Shown: positions 1 through 7,472, counted from the first letter of the stretch. The stretch is DNA of 10,999 nucleotides from Bacillota bacterium (GCA_012842235.1 DUTE01000353.1:1-10999), one strand, 5' to 3'. Numbers and translations are program-made. Notes: generated from the letters alone by a model not told the origin.

Positions 1-62
1 GTCTTGATTCTACTGTGGTTGCTATTTTTCTTTAGGTGATAATTTATTGGTCATAATCCTTA

Positions 63-320
63 AGCGATTATTGTAACTGGCTCTGATACATGCTGAGGAT
101 CTGTGATTTAGATAATGGTAGTGGTACCATTATCTGTATAATCTAGGAGAACCATAACTCTGATCTTACTGTTAGCAGCATAATCCGCTGTTCTCACAGA
201 AACTGAAAATCGTACACTACCTATGCCAGTAGCTAAAGTCGCCCAAGTTGATGTTTTAGAATCATTGACTTTCAGTGCTAATCGGTCCATGGGACAAGAA
301 TTCTTTTGTAAAACATCCGT
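63..320 (-). pseudogene. Decayed remnant of a secreted, Ig-like-domain protein (tentative)
   Basis: On the minus strand one frame stays readable from about 320 down to 63, interrupted by TAA at 108-110 and ended by TAA at 60-62. The open part contains SVSVRTADYAANSKIRV, which resembles the beta-strand pattern of bacterial Ig-like repeats in secreted proteins. After the internal stop the frame continues as ITDPQHVSEPVTIIA, which also looks like protein. No ribosome binding site precedes the ATG at 288-290 and the upstream frame closes at 321-323. I read it as a fragment of a degraded extracellular protein. It could also be chance open frame, since the stretch is short and no family is identified. 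Confidence 0.3.
110..135. repeat. Perfect short inverted repeat
   Basis: GATAATGGTA (111-120) and TACCATTATC (125-134) are exact reverse complements around a 4-base loop, extended by one A-T pair. No T tract follows on either strand, so a terminator is not supported. The repeat overlaps the 3' end of the decayed minus-strand frame, where repeated Thr codons produce part of the symmetry. Confidence 0.4.
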
Positions 321-391
321 TTAGCAAGAGCCAATAAAAGTAGATAGCTGATTACAGTTACTGCTATTAAAAAAAGGTGGTTTTAAGAAAA

Positions 392-2170
392 ATGACAAAA
401 AAAGCGTTTGTTTTAACTGTATTTATTATTATATTAGCACTAACAATTCAAGGGTCAGAACTGTTTGTTCAACCTCAAAGTCTACAATACGGCACGGAAA
501 CCATTTTTATCAAGGAAATATCGTTGGTTTTTGCTGAAAATATTCCTGAGTATATCCAAGCAAATTATCAAACGAATATTGGATCTTTTAGGGTTGAAGT
601 AACTTTGGATAGACAAAAAGAGCTTGAGGGAAAAGGAGATGAAGCCTTTATTATTAAGCTTGAAAATGGTAGCGGCTTAATCAGTGCGAATTCCCTTAGG
701 GGATTAGTCTATGCTCTTGATGCGTTTAAAACAATTACATCTAACAAGGAAAGTATTAATGAGTTTATTTTACTCGACTGGCCAGATTATCCTCTAAGAG
801 GCATCATTGAAGGTTTTTACGGGCCTCCTTGGAGCCATGAAGATCGTCTGAGTATTATACGTTTTATGGGGCAAACAAGGATGAATACCTATGTCTATGC
901 TCCTAAAGACGATCCATACCATAGAATGCAGTGGAAAGATCCTTATCCAAAGGGGCAGAAAGAAAGGTTACAGGAACTTGTTAAAGAAGCAGAGGCCAAT
1001 AATGTTGATTTTATCTTCGCTATTTCACCTGGCAATAGTTTGAAGTTTACCTCAGAAGAGGACTGGCAAGCACTTATTGATAAAACGGAAGATATGATAT
1101 CTATAGGTATAAAGAAATTTTCTCTACTTTTTGATGATATTAATCCTACCCTAAAATTTAAAGATGATAGGGTCTATTATAAAAACAACTATGGTTTAGC
1201 TCATATTGAGTGGAGTAATCGCTATCAGGAATATCTTCGAGAGAAACTGCCAGGAAGTAGGCTTATAGTTGTTGGTACAGACTACTACCAAGAAGGGACC
1301 TCTCGCTACCGTAACCAATTTGCAGAAATGCTAGATCAAGATGTTTTAGTATTTTCAACTGGTTATGGGGTAGTAGCACAACGAATAACTAAAGGACATG
1401 CCAAAGAGATAGCTAGTGCCTGGGGCCATGAAATTGTTTACTGGGACAACTACCCTGTCAATGATTATGTTAGAAATCGACTTTATATGGGGCCTCTATC
1501 AGGCAGAGAACCGCTTTTGCCAAATACCTATGGCTTTACTTTTAATCCTATGAACGAAGCAGAGCTTTCTAAAGTAGCTTTAATGACTGCAGCAAGCTAT
1601 ACGTGGAATTCGAAGAACTACAATCCTATGCAGTCATGGGAAACAGCTATCAAAATTCTAGGTGGTAGTAATTGGCAGACCTTAAGAAGATTTGCAATAA
1701 ATAGTGTAACTGGCCTTCCTGGAGGTGCTACAACAAATTATCCAGAGATGTGGGAACTTGTTACTCGTTTTAATTATGCACTAAACAACTACAAAGAGGC
1801 TAGCGAATCTGAGCGCTTAGAGCTAGAAAAGGAGTTTTATGATGCTTTATTTGCTATTAAAACCGAATTTGAGTTACTAAGTCAATTAGAAGTTGATTTT
1901 GCTACTTATTTTCCTCGGGCATATCTAGAAGCAGAAGGTTATCTAAAACGCTTAAGCAATGTAGGCTGTTTAGGTTTTTACTCACTAAAAGCCATAGAAG
2001 ATATAATCTTTGCTAAAGGAACAGAAGCAGATGTTTATTTAAAAGAAGCCAAAGATGCACGTGGTTATGATAAAAACTTAAGTAGTGTTGAACCAAGTAG
2101 CATAGCTGATCTTATTATAATCGCCAATAGTTTTTACCGCGAAGCTGTAAGTATGCAACAAGAAAAATAA
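392..2170 (+). CDS. Secreted beta-N-acetylglucosaminidase, glycoside hydrolase family 84
   Basis: Hydrolyses terminal beta-linked GlcNAc from glycans or glycoproteins (NagJ/O-GlcNAcase family). The frame opens at a GTG at 377, but ATG 392 follows AAGGTGG at about 11 bases and gives a clean signal peptide: MTKK, then a hydrophobic run to about residue 23. This makes 592 residues. Residues about 30-130 match the GH20b-like N-terminal domain. The catalytic barrel starts at RGIIEGFYGPPWSHEDR (GFYG from residue 141), followed by NTYVYAPKDDPYHR. The adjacent Asp pair in LLFDDIN (D248, D249) is the family's catalytic pair for substrate-assisted catalysis. WDNYPVNDY (from residue 351) is another family signature. 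A helical C-terminal region follows. There is no carbohydrate-binding module, FIVAR repeat, dockerin or anchor, so the enzyme is short for secreted GH84 and probably periplasmic or released. Monocistronic, ended by a strong terminator. Confidence 0.94.
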   Translation: MTKKAFVLTVFIIILALTIQGSELFVQPQSLQYGTETIFIKEISLVFAENIPEYIQANYQTNIGSFRVEVTLDRQKELEGKGDEAFIIKLENGSGLISANSLRGLVYALDAFKTITSNKESINEFILLDWPDYPLRGIIEGFYGPPWSHEDRLSIIRFMGQTRMNTYVYAPKDDPYHRMQWKDPYPKGQKERLQELVKEAEANNVDFIFAISPGNSLKFTSEEDWQALIDKTEDMISIGIKKFSLLFDDINPTLKFKDDRVYYKNNYGLAHIEWSNRYQEYLREKLPGSRLIVVGTDYYQEGTSRYRNQFAEMLDQDVLVFSTGYGVVAQRITKGHAKEIASAWGHEIVYWDNYPVNDYVRNRLYMGPLSGREPLLPNTYGFTFNPMNEAELSKVALMTAASYTWNSKNYNPMQSWETAIKILGGSNWQTLRRFAINSVTGLPGGATTNYPEMWELVTRFNYALNNYKEASESERLELEKEFYDALFAIKTEFELLSQLEVDFATYFPRAYLEAEGYLKRLSNVGCLGFYSLKAIEDIIFAKGTEADVYLKEAKDARGYDKNLSSVEPSSIADLIIIANSFYREAVSMQQEK

Positions 2171-2176
2171 AATCGT

Positions 2177-2215
2177 TAACCCAAGATAAATGGCTATTTA
2201 TCTTGGGTTATTTTT
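2177..2215 (+). terminator. Intrinsic terminator after the GH84 gene
   Basis: A perfect 15-bp stem (2177-2191 with 2196-2210) around the loop GGCT, followed by five T. It begins seven bases after the GH84 stop codon. Confidence 0.9.
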
Positions 2216-2219
2216 AAGC

Positions 2220-2245
2220 AGATAGCAAAGTCTATCTATTTTTTT
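2220..2245 (+). terminator. Second, weak tandem terminator
   Basis: AGATAG (2220-2225) and CTATCT (2232-2237) form a 6-bp AT-rich stem with a 6-base loop, followed by A and seven T. It lies just downstream of the strong terminator and may act as a backup. The stem is weak, so this is tentative. Confidence 0.4.
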
Positions 2246-2302
2246 GCTTTTTTGATATTAGTAAGCTGGTATCTTGCGTACAATAGAGCGAGGTGATCTC
2301 TG

Positions 2303-3364
2303 ATGAGCAGGTTTATTAGACTAGTAACAGCTTTAAGTCTTTTTGCCTTTGCTTTTATCAAAGCTAAGGCACTGACAGATCCTTCCCTATCTTTGTGGAT
2401 TGCAACAGCAGTGTTGATGGTTATTACAGTTTTTTTACACAAATCATGGCAATTTCTTGTACTACCTCTTGTTGTGCCTCTTTTGCTATATTTGTCTAAC
2501 GCAGGTGAAAAAGAACTAGTAGCTTGTTTGGTATTAAGTTTGCTTGCAACTCTTAATAACCGCTGGGCAGCTTATCTTGTTTTTACTGTTGGCGGAATTT
2601 TGTTTGTTGTAGACGGATTTTTACATGGATTTGCCTTTGATATAGTGCCTTTTTTATGTTTAGGTCTGTTTCTTGCCTTTATTAGAGAAACAAATCAAAG
2701 GTCTTTAAGCAAAGAACAACGAGTAGAAAAAGCTCCTCGGGATCACAATTACGAAAACGAAAATATGTTTCTTAGAAAAGAAATCTCTAAGCTAAAAGCT
2801 GCTCTAACAGAAAAAAGCCAAGAGGCACCGATTGACAGTTCTTGGTTAAAAAAACTTGGTGAAGAGACTAGAGAACTGAGTACAAAGCTATCTCTTCTAG
2901 TATTTCAAATTAAAGCTTTTTTGGACCCCCAAGTAATTAGCACTTTGCCAGCATTATCTGAGCTAGATAATCAACTGAATAAGCTTCGAGAAATGGCACC
3001 TGAATATTGGCCAGAGCCTTTTTTTAGAGAATCATTAAGTGAGATACTCAACAAAACAGCCTCCGAAAAAAATGCTCTTGTTCATCTACGATTGAAAAAA
3101 GTTGAACTTGGAGTTGGCGAGAAATATGTGTTAAATGAGATTACAAAGAGTTTTTTACAAAAAGATAAGGAGTACGAAGTTTCCTTAGGTAATGGTGAAG
3201 ATGGACTTTTTTATGTGATTCGACCGATAGAAAAGAAGGATATTAATGAAAGACTAAAACAATTGATCTCTTTTATCCAGGGGACTTTTATCTTTGGTGA
3301 GGATGAGTTTTATTTTATCTGGAGGCAAGAAAACTATGAAAGTAATCTTAATAGCCCCTCATAG
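2303..3364 (+). CDS. Six-helix membrane protein with cytoplasmic coiled-coil region, unknown family
   Basis: 353 residues; ATG follows GAGGTGATC at good spacing. About six hydrophobic segments fill residues 4-127 (roughly 4-24, 31-46, 49-66, 71-85, 89-107, 111-127). A charged linker and a likely coiled coil follow (about 150-205), then a mixed alpha/beta C-terminal part of about 150 residues. The layout resembles a membrane sensor: multi-helix input domain, coiled-coil linker, output domain. However, I see no histidine-kinase H-box, no N/G1/G2 ATP-binding motifs, no GGDEF and no HAMP signature. The end overlaps the next gene, which encodes a receiver-like fold, by 29 bases, so the two are coupled in translation and probably work together. 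The proposed sensory role is inference from layout and neighbour only. No known family recognised. Confidence 0.8.
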   Translation: MSRFIRLVTALSLFAFAFIKAKALTDPSLSLWIATAVLMVITVFLHKSWQFLVLPLVVPLLLYLSNAGEKELVACLVLSLLATLNNRWAAYLVFTVGGILFVVDGFLHGFAFDIVPFLCLGLFLAFIRETNQRSLSKEQRVEKAPRDHNYENENMFLRKEISKLKAALTEKSQEAPIDSSWLKKLGEETRELSTKLSLLVFQIKAFLDPQVISTLPALSELDNQLNKLREMAPEYWPEPFFRESLSEILNKTASEKNALVHLRLKKVELGVGEKYVLNEITKSFLQKDKEYEVSLGNGEDGLFYVIRPIEKKDINERLKQLISFIQGTFIFGEDEFYFIWRQENYESNLNSPS

Positions 3365-3674
3365 AAGATCAAGAGATCTTCAAAAGTATTTACGTGAAGA
3401 AGTACACCATAGAGTAACAACAGTTGGTACTTGGGATGGTGCTAAGAAATATTTAGGCCATGGTGAAGATATCATAATATTTACCCCGGAAGTGGCTAGT
3501 GATCTAGTTAGAGAATTTACTTTTTTGAAAGATTTAACTAATGCAAAGACACTTTATATCACCGATTGGAGTGTTGATCGTCTTATTTGGGATTTACTTA
3601 TGGTAGGACTCGATGGTTATTGTTTTCAAGAACCCACAGAAATTGACAGAGCAATGGAGGCTTTAGCAAAATAA
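3336..3674 (+). CDS. Small receiver-like protein lacking the phospho-acceptor Asp
   Basis: An upstream TTG at 3294 would extend the frame, but ATG 3336 follows GGAGG (3321-3325) at 10 bases and gives a 112-residue protein. The alternation MKVILIAP, DIIIFTPEV, KTLYITDW, GYCFQEP fits beta strands 1, 3, 4 and 5 of a CheY-type receiver. The conserved chemistry is missing: where the phospho-acceptor Asp should end strand 3 there is T50-P51, the acidic pocket after strand 1 reads APHRRS, and the Lys after strand 5 is Q98. I infer a phosphorylation-independent pseudo-receiver, or an unrelated Rossmann-like small protein. It overlaps the membrane protein gene by 29 bases, which suggests a matched pair. 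The fold is inferred from strand pattern alone. Confidence 0.75.
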   Translation: MKVILIAPHRRSRDLQKYLREEVHHRVTTVGTWDGAKKYLGHGEDIIIFTPEVASDLVREFTFLKDLTNAKTLYITDWSVDRLIWDLLMVGLDGYCFQEPTEIDRAMEALAK

Positions 3675-3723
3675 CCTGATGATAGTTTTTCTTGAAATTT
3701 GGCCAATAATTCATTTCCTTGCA

Positions 3724-3729
3724 TATAAT
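3724..3729 (+). promoter_or_regulatory. Candidate -10 element for the outer-membrane barrel gene
   Basis: A consensus TATAAT lies 44 bases upstream of the TTG start. The best -35 candidate is TTGGCC at 3699-3704 with a long 19-base spacer, so the -35 side is weak. Transcription would begin near 3736, leaving a leader of about 38 bases. Confidence 0.5.
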
Positions 3730-3773
3730 GTTTTGGTTAGGAAAAACTAGAAAAAAAGAAAGTGGGTGTTTTT

Positions 3774-4274
3774 TTGAAGAGAATAACTAGTTTTCTGGCG
3801 ATCTTCCTTCTAGTTGCCTTAACAGTCAGTGCAGGTAGCTTTAAAGTAGGCGGGGGATTAGCCAAATTCTTTGGTAAAGGTTCAGATGGCCTTAAGCTTT
3901 CTTATGGCTTTACAGTAGGTTATGACATCACAAAGAATGTTGGTTTAAGAGGTAATTGGCACTTTAGCAGCTACGAATTAGTAGCTAGAGGTGATGAAAA
4001 CGATAAACTAACTATCGGTGTAGTAACTATGGAAGGGATATACCAAATACCTGTATTAGACAATGTCAATTTATATGCCGGCTTAGGACCAGGGCAAGTA
4101 TATGCCAAGTATATGAATGAAACAACAAGTAATACTTATCTTAGTACTAGTGTAGGCGCTGATATTCAGGTGGTTTCTAATGTATGGCTAAATATTAGTG
4201 GTAACATGCTCTACAACAAAGAAGTAGAAAACAAACCTTATAGGTTATTAATGGGGCTAAACTACGCTTTCTAG
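3774..4274 (+). CDS. Small outer-membrane beta-barrel protein
   Basis: I prefer TTG 3774 over GTG 3762: it is preceded by GTGGGTG as ribosome binding site and yields a standard signal peptide, MKRITSFLAIFLLVALTVSA, with cleavage after A20. The precursor is 166 residues, the mature protein about 146. The mature part alternates short amphipathic strands (GGGLAKFF, KLSYGFTVGYDI, GLRGNWHFSSY, VNLYAGLGPG, YLSTSVGADI, VWLNISGNML) and ends in LLMGLNYAF. The C-terminal aromatic Phe is the usual signal for outer-membrane assembly by the BAM machinery. The size fits an eight-stranded barrel of the OmpW/OmpX/opacity type. The transported molecule or binding partner is not visible. It has its own -10 element and terminator, so it is probably a single-gene unit. 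It is the best evidence here for a diderm cell. Confidence 0.82.
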   Translation: MKRITSFLAIFLLVALTVSAGSFKVGGGLAKFFGKGSDGLKLSYGFTVGYDITKNVGLRGNWHFSSYELVARGDENDKLTIGVVTMEGIYQIPVLDNVNLYAGLGPGQVYAKYMNETTSNTYLSTSVGADIQVVSNVWLNISGNMLYNKEVENKPYRLLMGLNYAF

Positions 4275-4309
4275 AAGTTTTTTCACCTAAGTCTTGTGAT
4301 AAACAGAGG

Positions 4310-4350
4310 ACAGAGACTTGCTCTTTATAGGAGCTAGTCTCTGTTTTTTT
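4310..4350 (+). terminator. Intrinsic terminator after the barrel gene
   Basis: ACAGAGACT (4310-4318) pairs exactly with AGTCTCTGT (4336-4344). An inner GCTC/GAGC stem is separated by a T-T mismatch, with loop TTTATAG. A run of seven T (4344-4350) follows. Confidence 0.88.
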
Positions 4351-4605
4351 CGATTATGAATATTGTTGTTGATAGCAAAAAAAACAGTGCAACAAAAAAT
4401 CTCTTTTGAAAAGAAAAGAAAGCAATCAAACAAAAAATTAAATTAAGCCGATTCTCCAAGGAAAAGACAGGGATATTAAGAAATGTTTATCAGAGGGGAA
4501 AAATATAGATAAACTTTTCGCTTTCTTTTAAGTAGGAAGGGATCATACAAGATTTCAAAAACATTAACTATCAAAAAGTGATACATCTAATATGTTAAAA
4601 GCTTA
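4351..4605. other. AT- and purine-rich gene-free stretch
   Basis: No convincing reading frame on either strand. The plus strand is strongly purine-rich. GTTTATC (4485-4491) and GATAAAC (4508-4514) form a 7-bp inverted repeat with a 16-base loop. A weak promoter-like pair, TTAACT (4564-4569) and TAATAT (4588-4593) with 18-base spacing, could serve the gene at 4622. Nothing here is strong. Confidence 0.4.
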
Positions 4606-4621
4606 GAAAGGAGAATGGCTT

Positions 4622-4987
4622 ATGGAGATTTACCTTGACATAGCTAGTAATATCATTAATAAATTTGATTTTATTGCTCGGTTAGTAGAATACGAAAAAA
4701 CAAAGGGGCCACTACCTGCACTATTGAGAGAGAGGCTTGTTTTGGCTCATAACTTAGATAAAGAAGGCCGCTATCTAGAAAGTTATCAAAACCTGCAACT
4801 TCTTTTGGAGATAGAAAACAGTCGTGACCAAATCTTGGAACTGAAAAAGGTCTTTGGAGGAGATCCAAGGCCAATTAGATCAAATGATGATTATAGAAAT
4901 ACATCTGATGAGGAAGATTGTGACGCTTGTTTACAGGGTTTTTGTTTAGGTTTAGCATTACAAGCGATCTGTGGTAACTGTAAATAA
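4622..4987 (+). CDS. Small helical protein with C-terminal Cys cluster, unknown family
   Basis: 121 residues; ATG 4622 follows AAAGGAG at 8 bases. Residues 1-78 look fully helical, with a TPR-like or helical-hairpin character (ALLRERLVLAHNLDKEGRYLESYQNL). An acidic polar linker follows, then the C-terminal cluster C100-x2-C103-x4-C108-x8-C117-x2-C120 ending the protein. Two CxxC pairs suggest a bound zinc or other metal, or redox thiols. No signal peptide is present, so a cytoplasmic place is likely. It opens a run of four same-strand genes; the next start lies 19 bases after its stop. I do not recognise the family and assign no function. Confidence 0.8.
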   Translation: MEIYLDIASNIINKFDFIARLVEYEKTKGPLPALLRERLVLAHNLDKEGRYLESYQNLQLLLEIENSRDQILELKKVFGGDPRPIRSNDDYRNTSDEEDCDACLQGFCLGLALQAICGNCK

Positions 4988-5006
4988 AGAAATAAGGAGT
5001 GGTTCT

Positions 5007-5549
5007 ATGGGGGGAGATAGTGGTGGTACCTTTTGGGGCGCACTTCTTGGTTTTGTTATATCAGGAGGAAATCCTTTTGGAGCGGCCCTTGGAGCATCAA
5101 TTGGCAATGCAATCGATTCAGGCTTAAATAAACAACGTATAGGGCCAAAAACAAGAGGTCAAGATATTTTACTTCACAACGTTTGGCTTGAGTTTGATTG
5201 CTATGAAAATGGCGAAGAAGGGTTTAAAATTCATCTAAGTTTTGAAATCCATGGATATACAAATCAAGATATTGTTTGTTTTTGTTATTTCACGGACCGA
5301 CAAGGTCAGCCTTTTAGAGGCCAAAGGCAGGGATATCAAGATGCAAAGGGGCGCTTAATTGTTGGCGAAATATTTAGTTGTCCTTATAAATCTGCAGCTT
5401 ATGATGATTTTACTTTGTTTATGCCTTATGATGCTTTTTTCTTTGGTGAAAAGAGACAGCTTTTAATGATAGGAAACGTTGCTTTTGTAAAAATTAGAGA
5501 AGAAATAGCCAATTACCATAGGGCTTTTGAAATAACACTAACAAGATAG
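5007..5549 (+). CDS. Glycine-zipper protein with C-terminal beta-sandwich-like domain
   Basis: The frame is open from 4971, but ATG 5007 follows AAGGAG at 7 bases and gives 180 residues. Residues 1-40 are Gly/Ala-rich (GALLGFVISGGNPFGAALGA), a glycine-zipper-like hydrophobic hairpin that may insert in or associate with a membrane, as in the N-termini of DjlA/TerB-type proteins. Residues about 54-180 are beta-rich, with features including YENGEEGFKIHLSFEI, CYFTDRQGQPF, VGEIF, YDDFTLFMPYDAF. From memory this resembles a beta-sandwich domain attached to varied bacterial proteins, with a characteristic DF-x-LFMPYD segment. The function of that domain is not established to my knowledge. Spacing of 19 bases from the Cys-cluster gene suggests they are made together. 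Confidence 0.8.
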   Translation: MGGDSGGTFWGALLGFVISGGNPFGAALGASIGNAIDSGLNKQRIGPKTRGQDILLHNVWLEFDCYENGEEGFKIHLSFEIHGYTNQDIVCFCYFTDRQGQPFRGQRQGYQDAKGRLIVGEIFSCPYKSAAYDDFTLFMPYDAFFFGEKRQLLMIGNVAFVKIREEIANYHRAFEITLTR

Positions 5550-5610
5550 ATTTATTAATCTTTGTAACAAGAGGCAAATTGATCTAATTGATGGGTCAGG
5601 AGGAATTAAA

Positions 5611-6642
5611 TTGTCTAAAGCTCTTTTTTTGAGTGAAGAATTCTATTATAAAAAGCTCCAACCCTTAGCAAATGATGTTGAAAGATACCTTCTAGAAGAG
5701 GTAGAGGTAAACAAAGACCTAGAAGAAATGTACACTGTTGCAGTACAGGGAGGTATGAGATTTCGTCCTGTGTTGCAAAATATCGGCTATTTAACTACAG
5801 GAGGCAAAGACCCTAAGATGCTTGTTCCTTATGCTGCCTCTTTAGAATTAATGCACAAAGCATCTTTAATACATGATGATCTAATAGATCAAGATTAATT
5901 CCGTAGAGGACGGCCATCTTTTTATAATCAATTTGGTTTTGATAAAGCTATAGCTATGGGAGATTATTTAGTAGCACTTTCACTGAGGGTTTTATTGGAA
6001 AATAATCCCCCACAACTTTATCTTCATCGATTTATTAAGATGCATGAACTCTTATGCGAAGGTGAGTTGCTAGAGGTTTCTAAAGTAGGTAAAAGAGTGA
6101 GTATTCAAGAATCAAAAGAGATCTCTTTAGGTAAGACAGCAAGTCTTATTCAGTTTAGTCTGTCATCAGGAGCTATTCTTAACGGGGCGCATGAAAGTGA
6201 GATCTCTGCTCTTGATGAATTTGGTTTGCACTTAGGTTTAGTCTTTCAAGTAATAAATGACTTAAATAACCTCTCAGGGCTAGATAAGCACACCAAAGGA
6301 GCGGCTCTAACTGATCTTCAAAAAAGAAGGGCAAGTGTTCCTTTAGCCATGATTAATGATTATTTCAAAGAAAACGATGGACAAAGCCTCTGGGAGAGAC
6401 TTGATTCTTTAGAAGAAAAAGAATTGCTTATGTTTCTTGATTCTCTTAAAGCTTCAGCATCTAATGGTGAACTGAAAGAAAAAGTGGTTTCCTTTTGCCA
6501 ATTAGAGATGTCTAAAGCAAGAAAAGCACTTGCGAATTTACCACAGTCAGAGATGAAAAAGATATTAGAGTCTATAGAGGAAGAAATGTTTGCTTCCTGG
6601 TTTTGGCAGGTACAGAAAGGAAGCGAAGCAAATGTCGTCTAA
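5611..6642 (+). pseudogene. Trans-polyprenyl diphosphate synthase interrupted by an in-frame TAA
   Basis: Family enzymes condense isopentenyl diphosphate onto an allylic diphosphate to make polyprenyl chains. The TTG start follows AGGAGG (5598-5603) at 7 bases. The first part holds GGMRFRP (residue 47 on, the GGKRxRP substrate site) and the first Asp-rich motif HDDLID (D89, D90, D93). A TAA stop at 5896-5898 follows directly. The same frame then continues without another stop through FRRGRPS, MGDYLV, GKTASLI, FQVINDLNN and DLQKRRASVPLAM to 6642. Read through, it spans 344 positions, normal for the family. The stop therefore replaces one residue beside the FRRG motif; single changes from TCA, GAA, CAA, AAA or TTA would give it. 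The second Asp motif is degenerate (NDLNN). ATG 5956 could restart translation but has no ribosome binding site. A recent inactivation or a base error is most likely. Confidence 0.88.
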
Positions 6643-7228
6643 AACAAAAACACTAACTGAATCAGGTCTGCTTTTAGCAGTGAGTTTAGTACTTTACTAT
6701 TTAGGAATCCTTTTACCTGGAGTAGGGGTTTATTTTCGCTACCTTATTCCTGGACTAATGGCAATCCTAATGAAAAGACATGATCTTTTAACCCTTTTTC
6801 TATTTAGTTTTGCTTTGGCATTTTGTGTAGGTTTATTTTTTGGTTTAGAGAGGCTTGTAGAGGTTTTATTTATGATAATTCCAGCAGGCTTTATCTTACC
6901 TTTTTTATATACCTACAACACAGCTAAAGTAAAAATAATAGCAGTGATAATTTTTACCTTTTCAGGTTTTTTTCTACTTTTCTTCTTAGGAAAAGTTATG
7001 GGTCTAGAAGGACTTGGCATAGTAGATGTTTTTGCTATTGGCCACTATTCTGTATATGGTCGTTTTTACCAAAAGTATGGTGTTAAGGAAGTAGATTTTC
7101 GGCAAACGGTAAATAGCTTAATTTGGTTGTTAGTGCCAATTTTTAGTAATCTGTATGGGTATGTACTTTATCTAATAAACAAATTAACGTATCAAAAAGG
7201 CCTAAAGATATTAGATGTCCAAAAGTGA
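6632..7228 (+). CDS. Polytopic membrane protein, DUF2232/YybS-like or ECF S-component-like
   Basis: An earlier frame opening at 6590 is unlikely; ATG 6632 follows AGAAAGGAAG and gives 198 residues. It overlaps the end of the polyprenyl synthase by 11 bases, so it is coupled to it. About six hydrophobic segments are visible (roughly 9-28, 31-47, 52-70, 73-93, 100-120, 162-184). The opening TKTLTESGLLLAVSLVLYYL resembles the N-termini of DUF2232 (YybS) proteins and of ECF-transporter substrate-binding components. I do not see the pattern of the heptaprenyl-synthase component I (Gx transporter) family, although that family often neighbours polyprenyl synthases. Coupling to the synthase suggests a role in lipid or isoprenoid handling; that is inference. 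Family assignment is tentative. Confidence 0.78.
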   Translation: MSSKTKTLTESGLLLAVSLVLYYLGILLPGVGVYFRYLIPGLMAILMKRHDLLTLFLFSFALAFCVGLFFGLERLVEVLFMIIPAGFILPFLYTYNTAKVKIIAVIIFTFSGFFLLFFLGKVMGLEGLGIVDVFAIGHYSVYGRFYQKYGVKEVDFRQTVNSLIWLLVPIFSNLYGYVLYLINKLTYQKGLKILDVQK

Positions 7229-7348
7229 TTTTCAAAAAACCTTGACCTTTAAGGATACAAGGCCAATGAGTATCTAGATAAAGACAAAATGTACATATCG
7301 ATAGGTTAGTTCTTCTAAACTATAGCACCGATTTAATTAGGTATACGC

Positions 7349-7395
7349 AAACAAAGAAAGGGATCGCTCTTATATTGCGATCCCTTTCTTTGTTT
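7349..7395. terminator. Bidirectional terminator between convergent genes
   Basis: A perfect 19-bp inverted repeat (7349-7367 with 7377-7395) with a 9-base loop. The A-rich left end and T-rich right end let it serve both the plus-strand operon ending at 7228 and the minus-strand gene ending at 7473. A weaker CCTTG/CAAGG hairpin lies near 7240-7263 without a T tract. Confidence 0.85.
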
Positions 7396-7472
7396 AAACT
7401 TGGCTTTATTAGTGTGGGTTAATGTATAAGATAAACAGTATAGTTGTCTTCATAGGCAAATCTTTATAGAGC

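Noticed and set aside
2279..2284. TACAAT as -10 element for the membrane sensor gene
   Set aside because: Transcription would begin at about 2291, inside the ribosome binding site, and no -35 box lies at a suitable distance.
2236..2442. Minus-strand 68-residue open frame
   Set aside because: It overlaps the start of the well-supported membrane protein gene on the other strand and has no ribosome binding site or recognisable features.
4485..4514. GTTTATC/GATAAAC inverted repeat as a terminator or operator
   Set aside because: Only 7 bp with a 16-base loop in very AT-rich sequence, so chance symmetry is likely.
5896..5898. Recoding of TAA as a sense codon
   Set aside because: Several intact neighbours (GH84, Cys-cluster protein, receiver-like protein, solute-binding protein, DUF5685) end in TAA at the expected length. 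Known recoding of stops to extra amino acids uses TGA or TAG.
6590..6631. Upstream extension of the membrane protein gene
   Set aside because: The extension overlaps the synthase coding region further and lacks a ribosome binding site, while ATG 6632 has a strong one.
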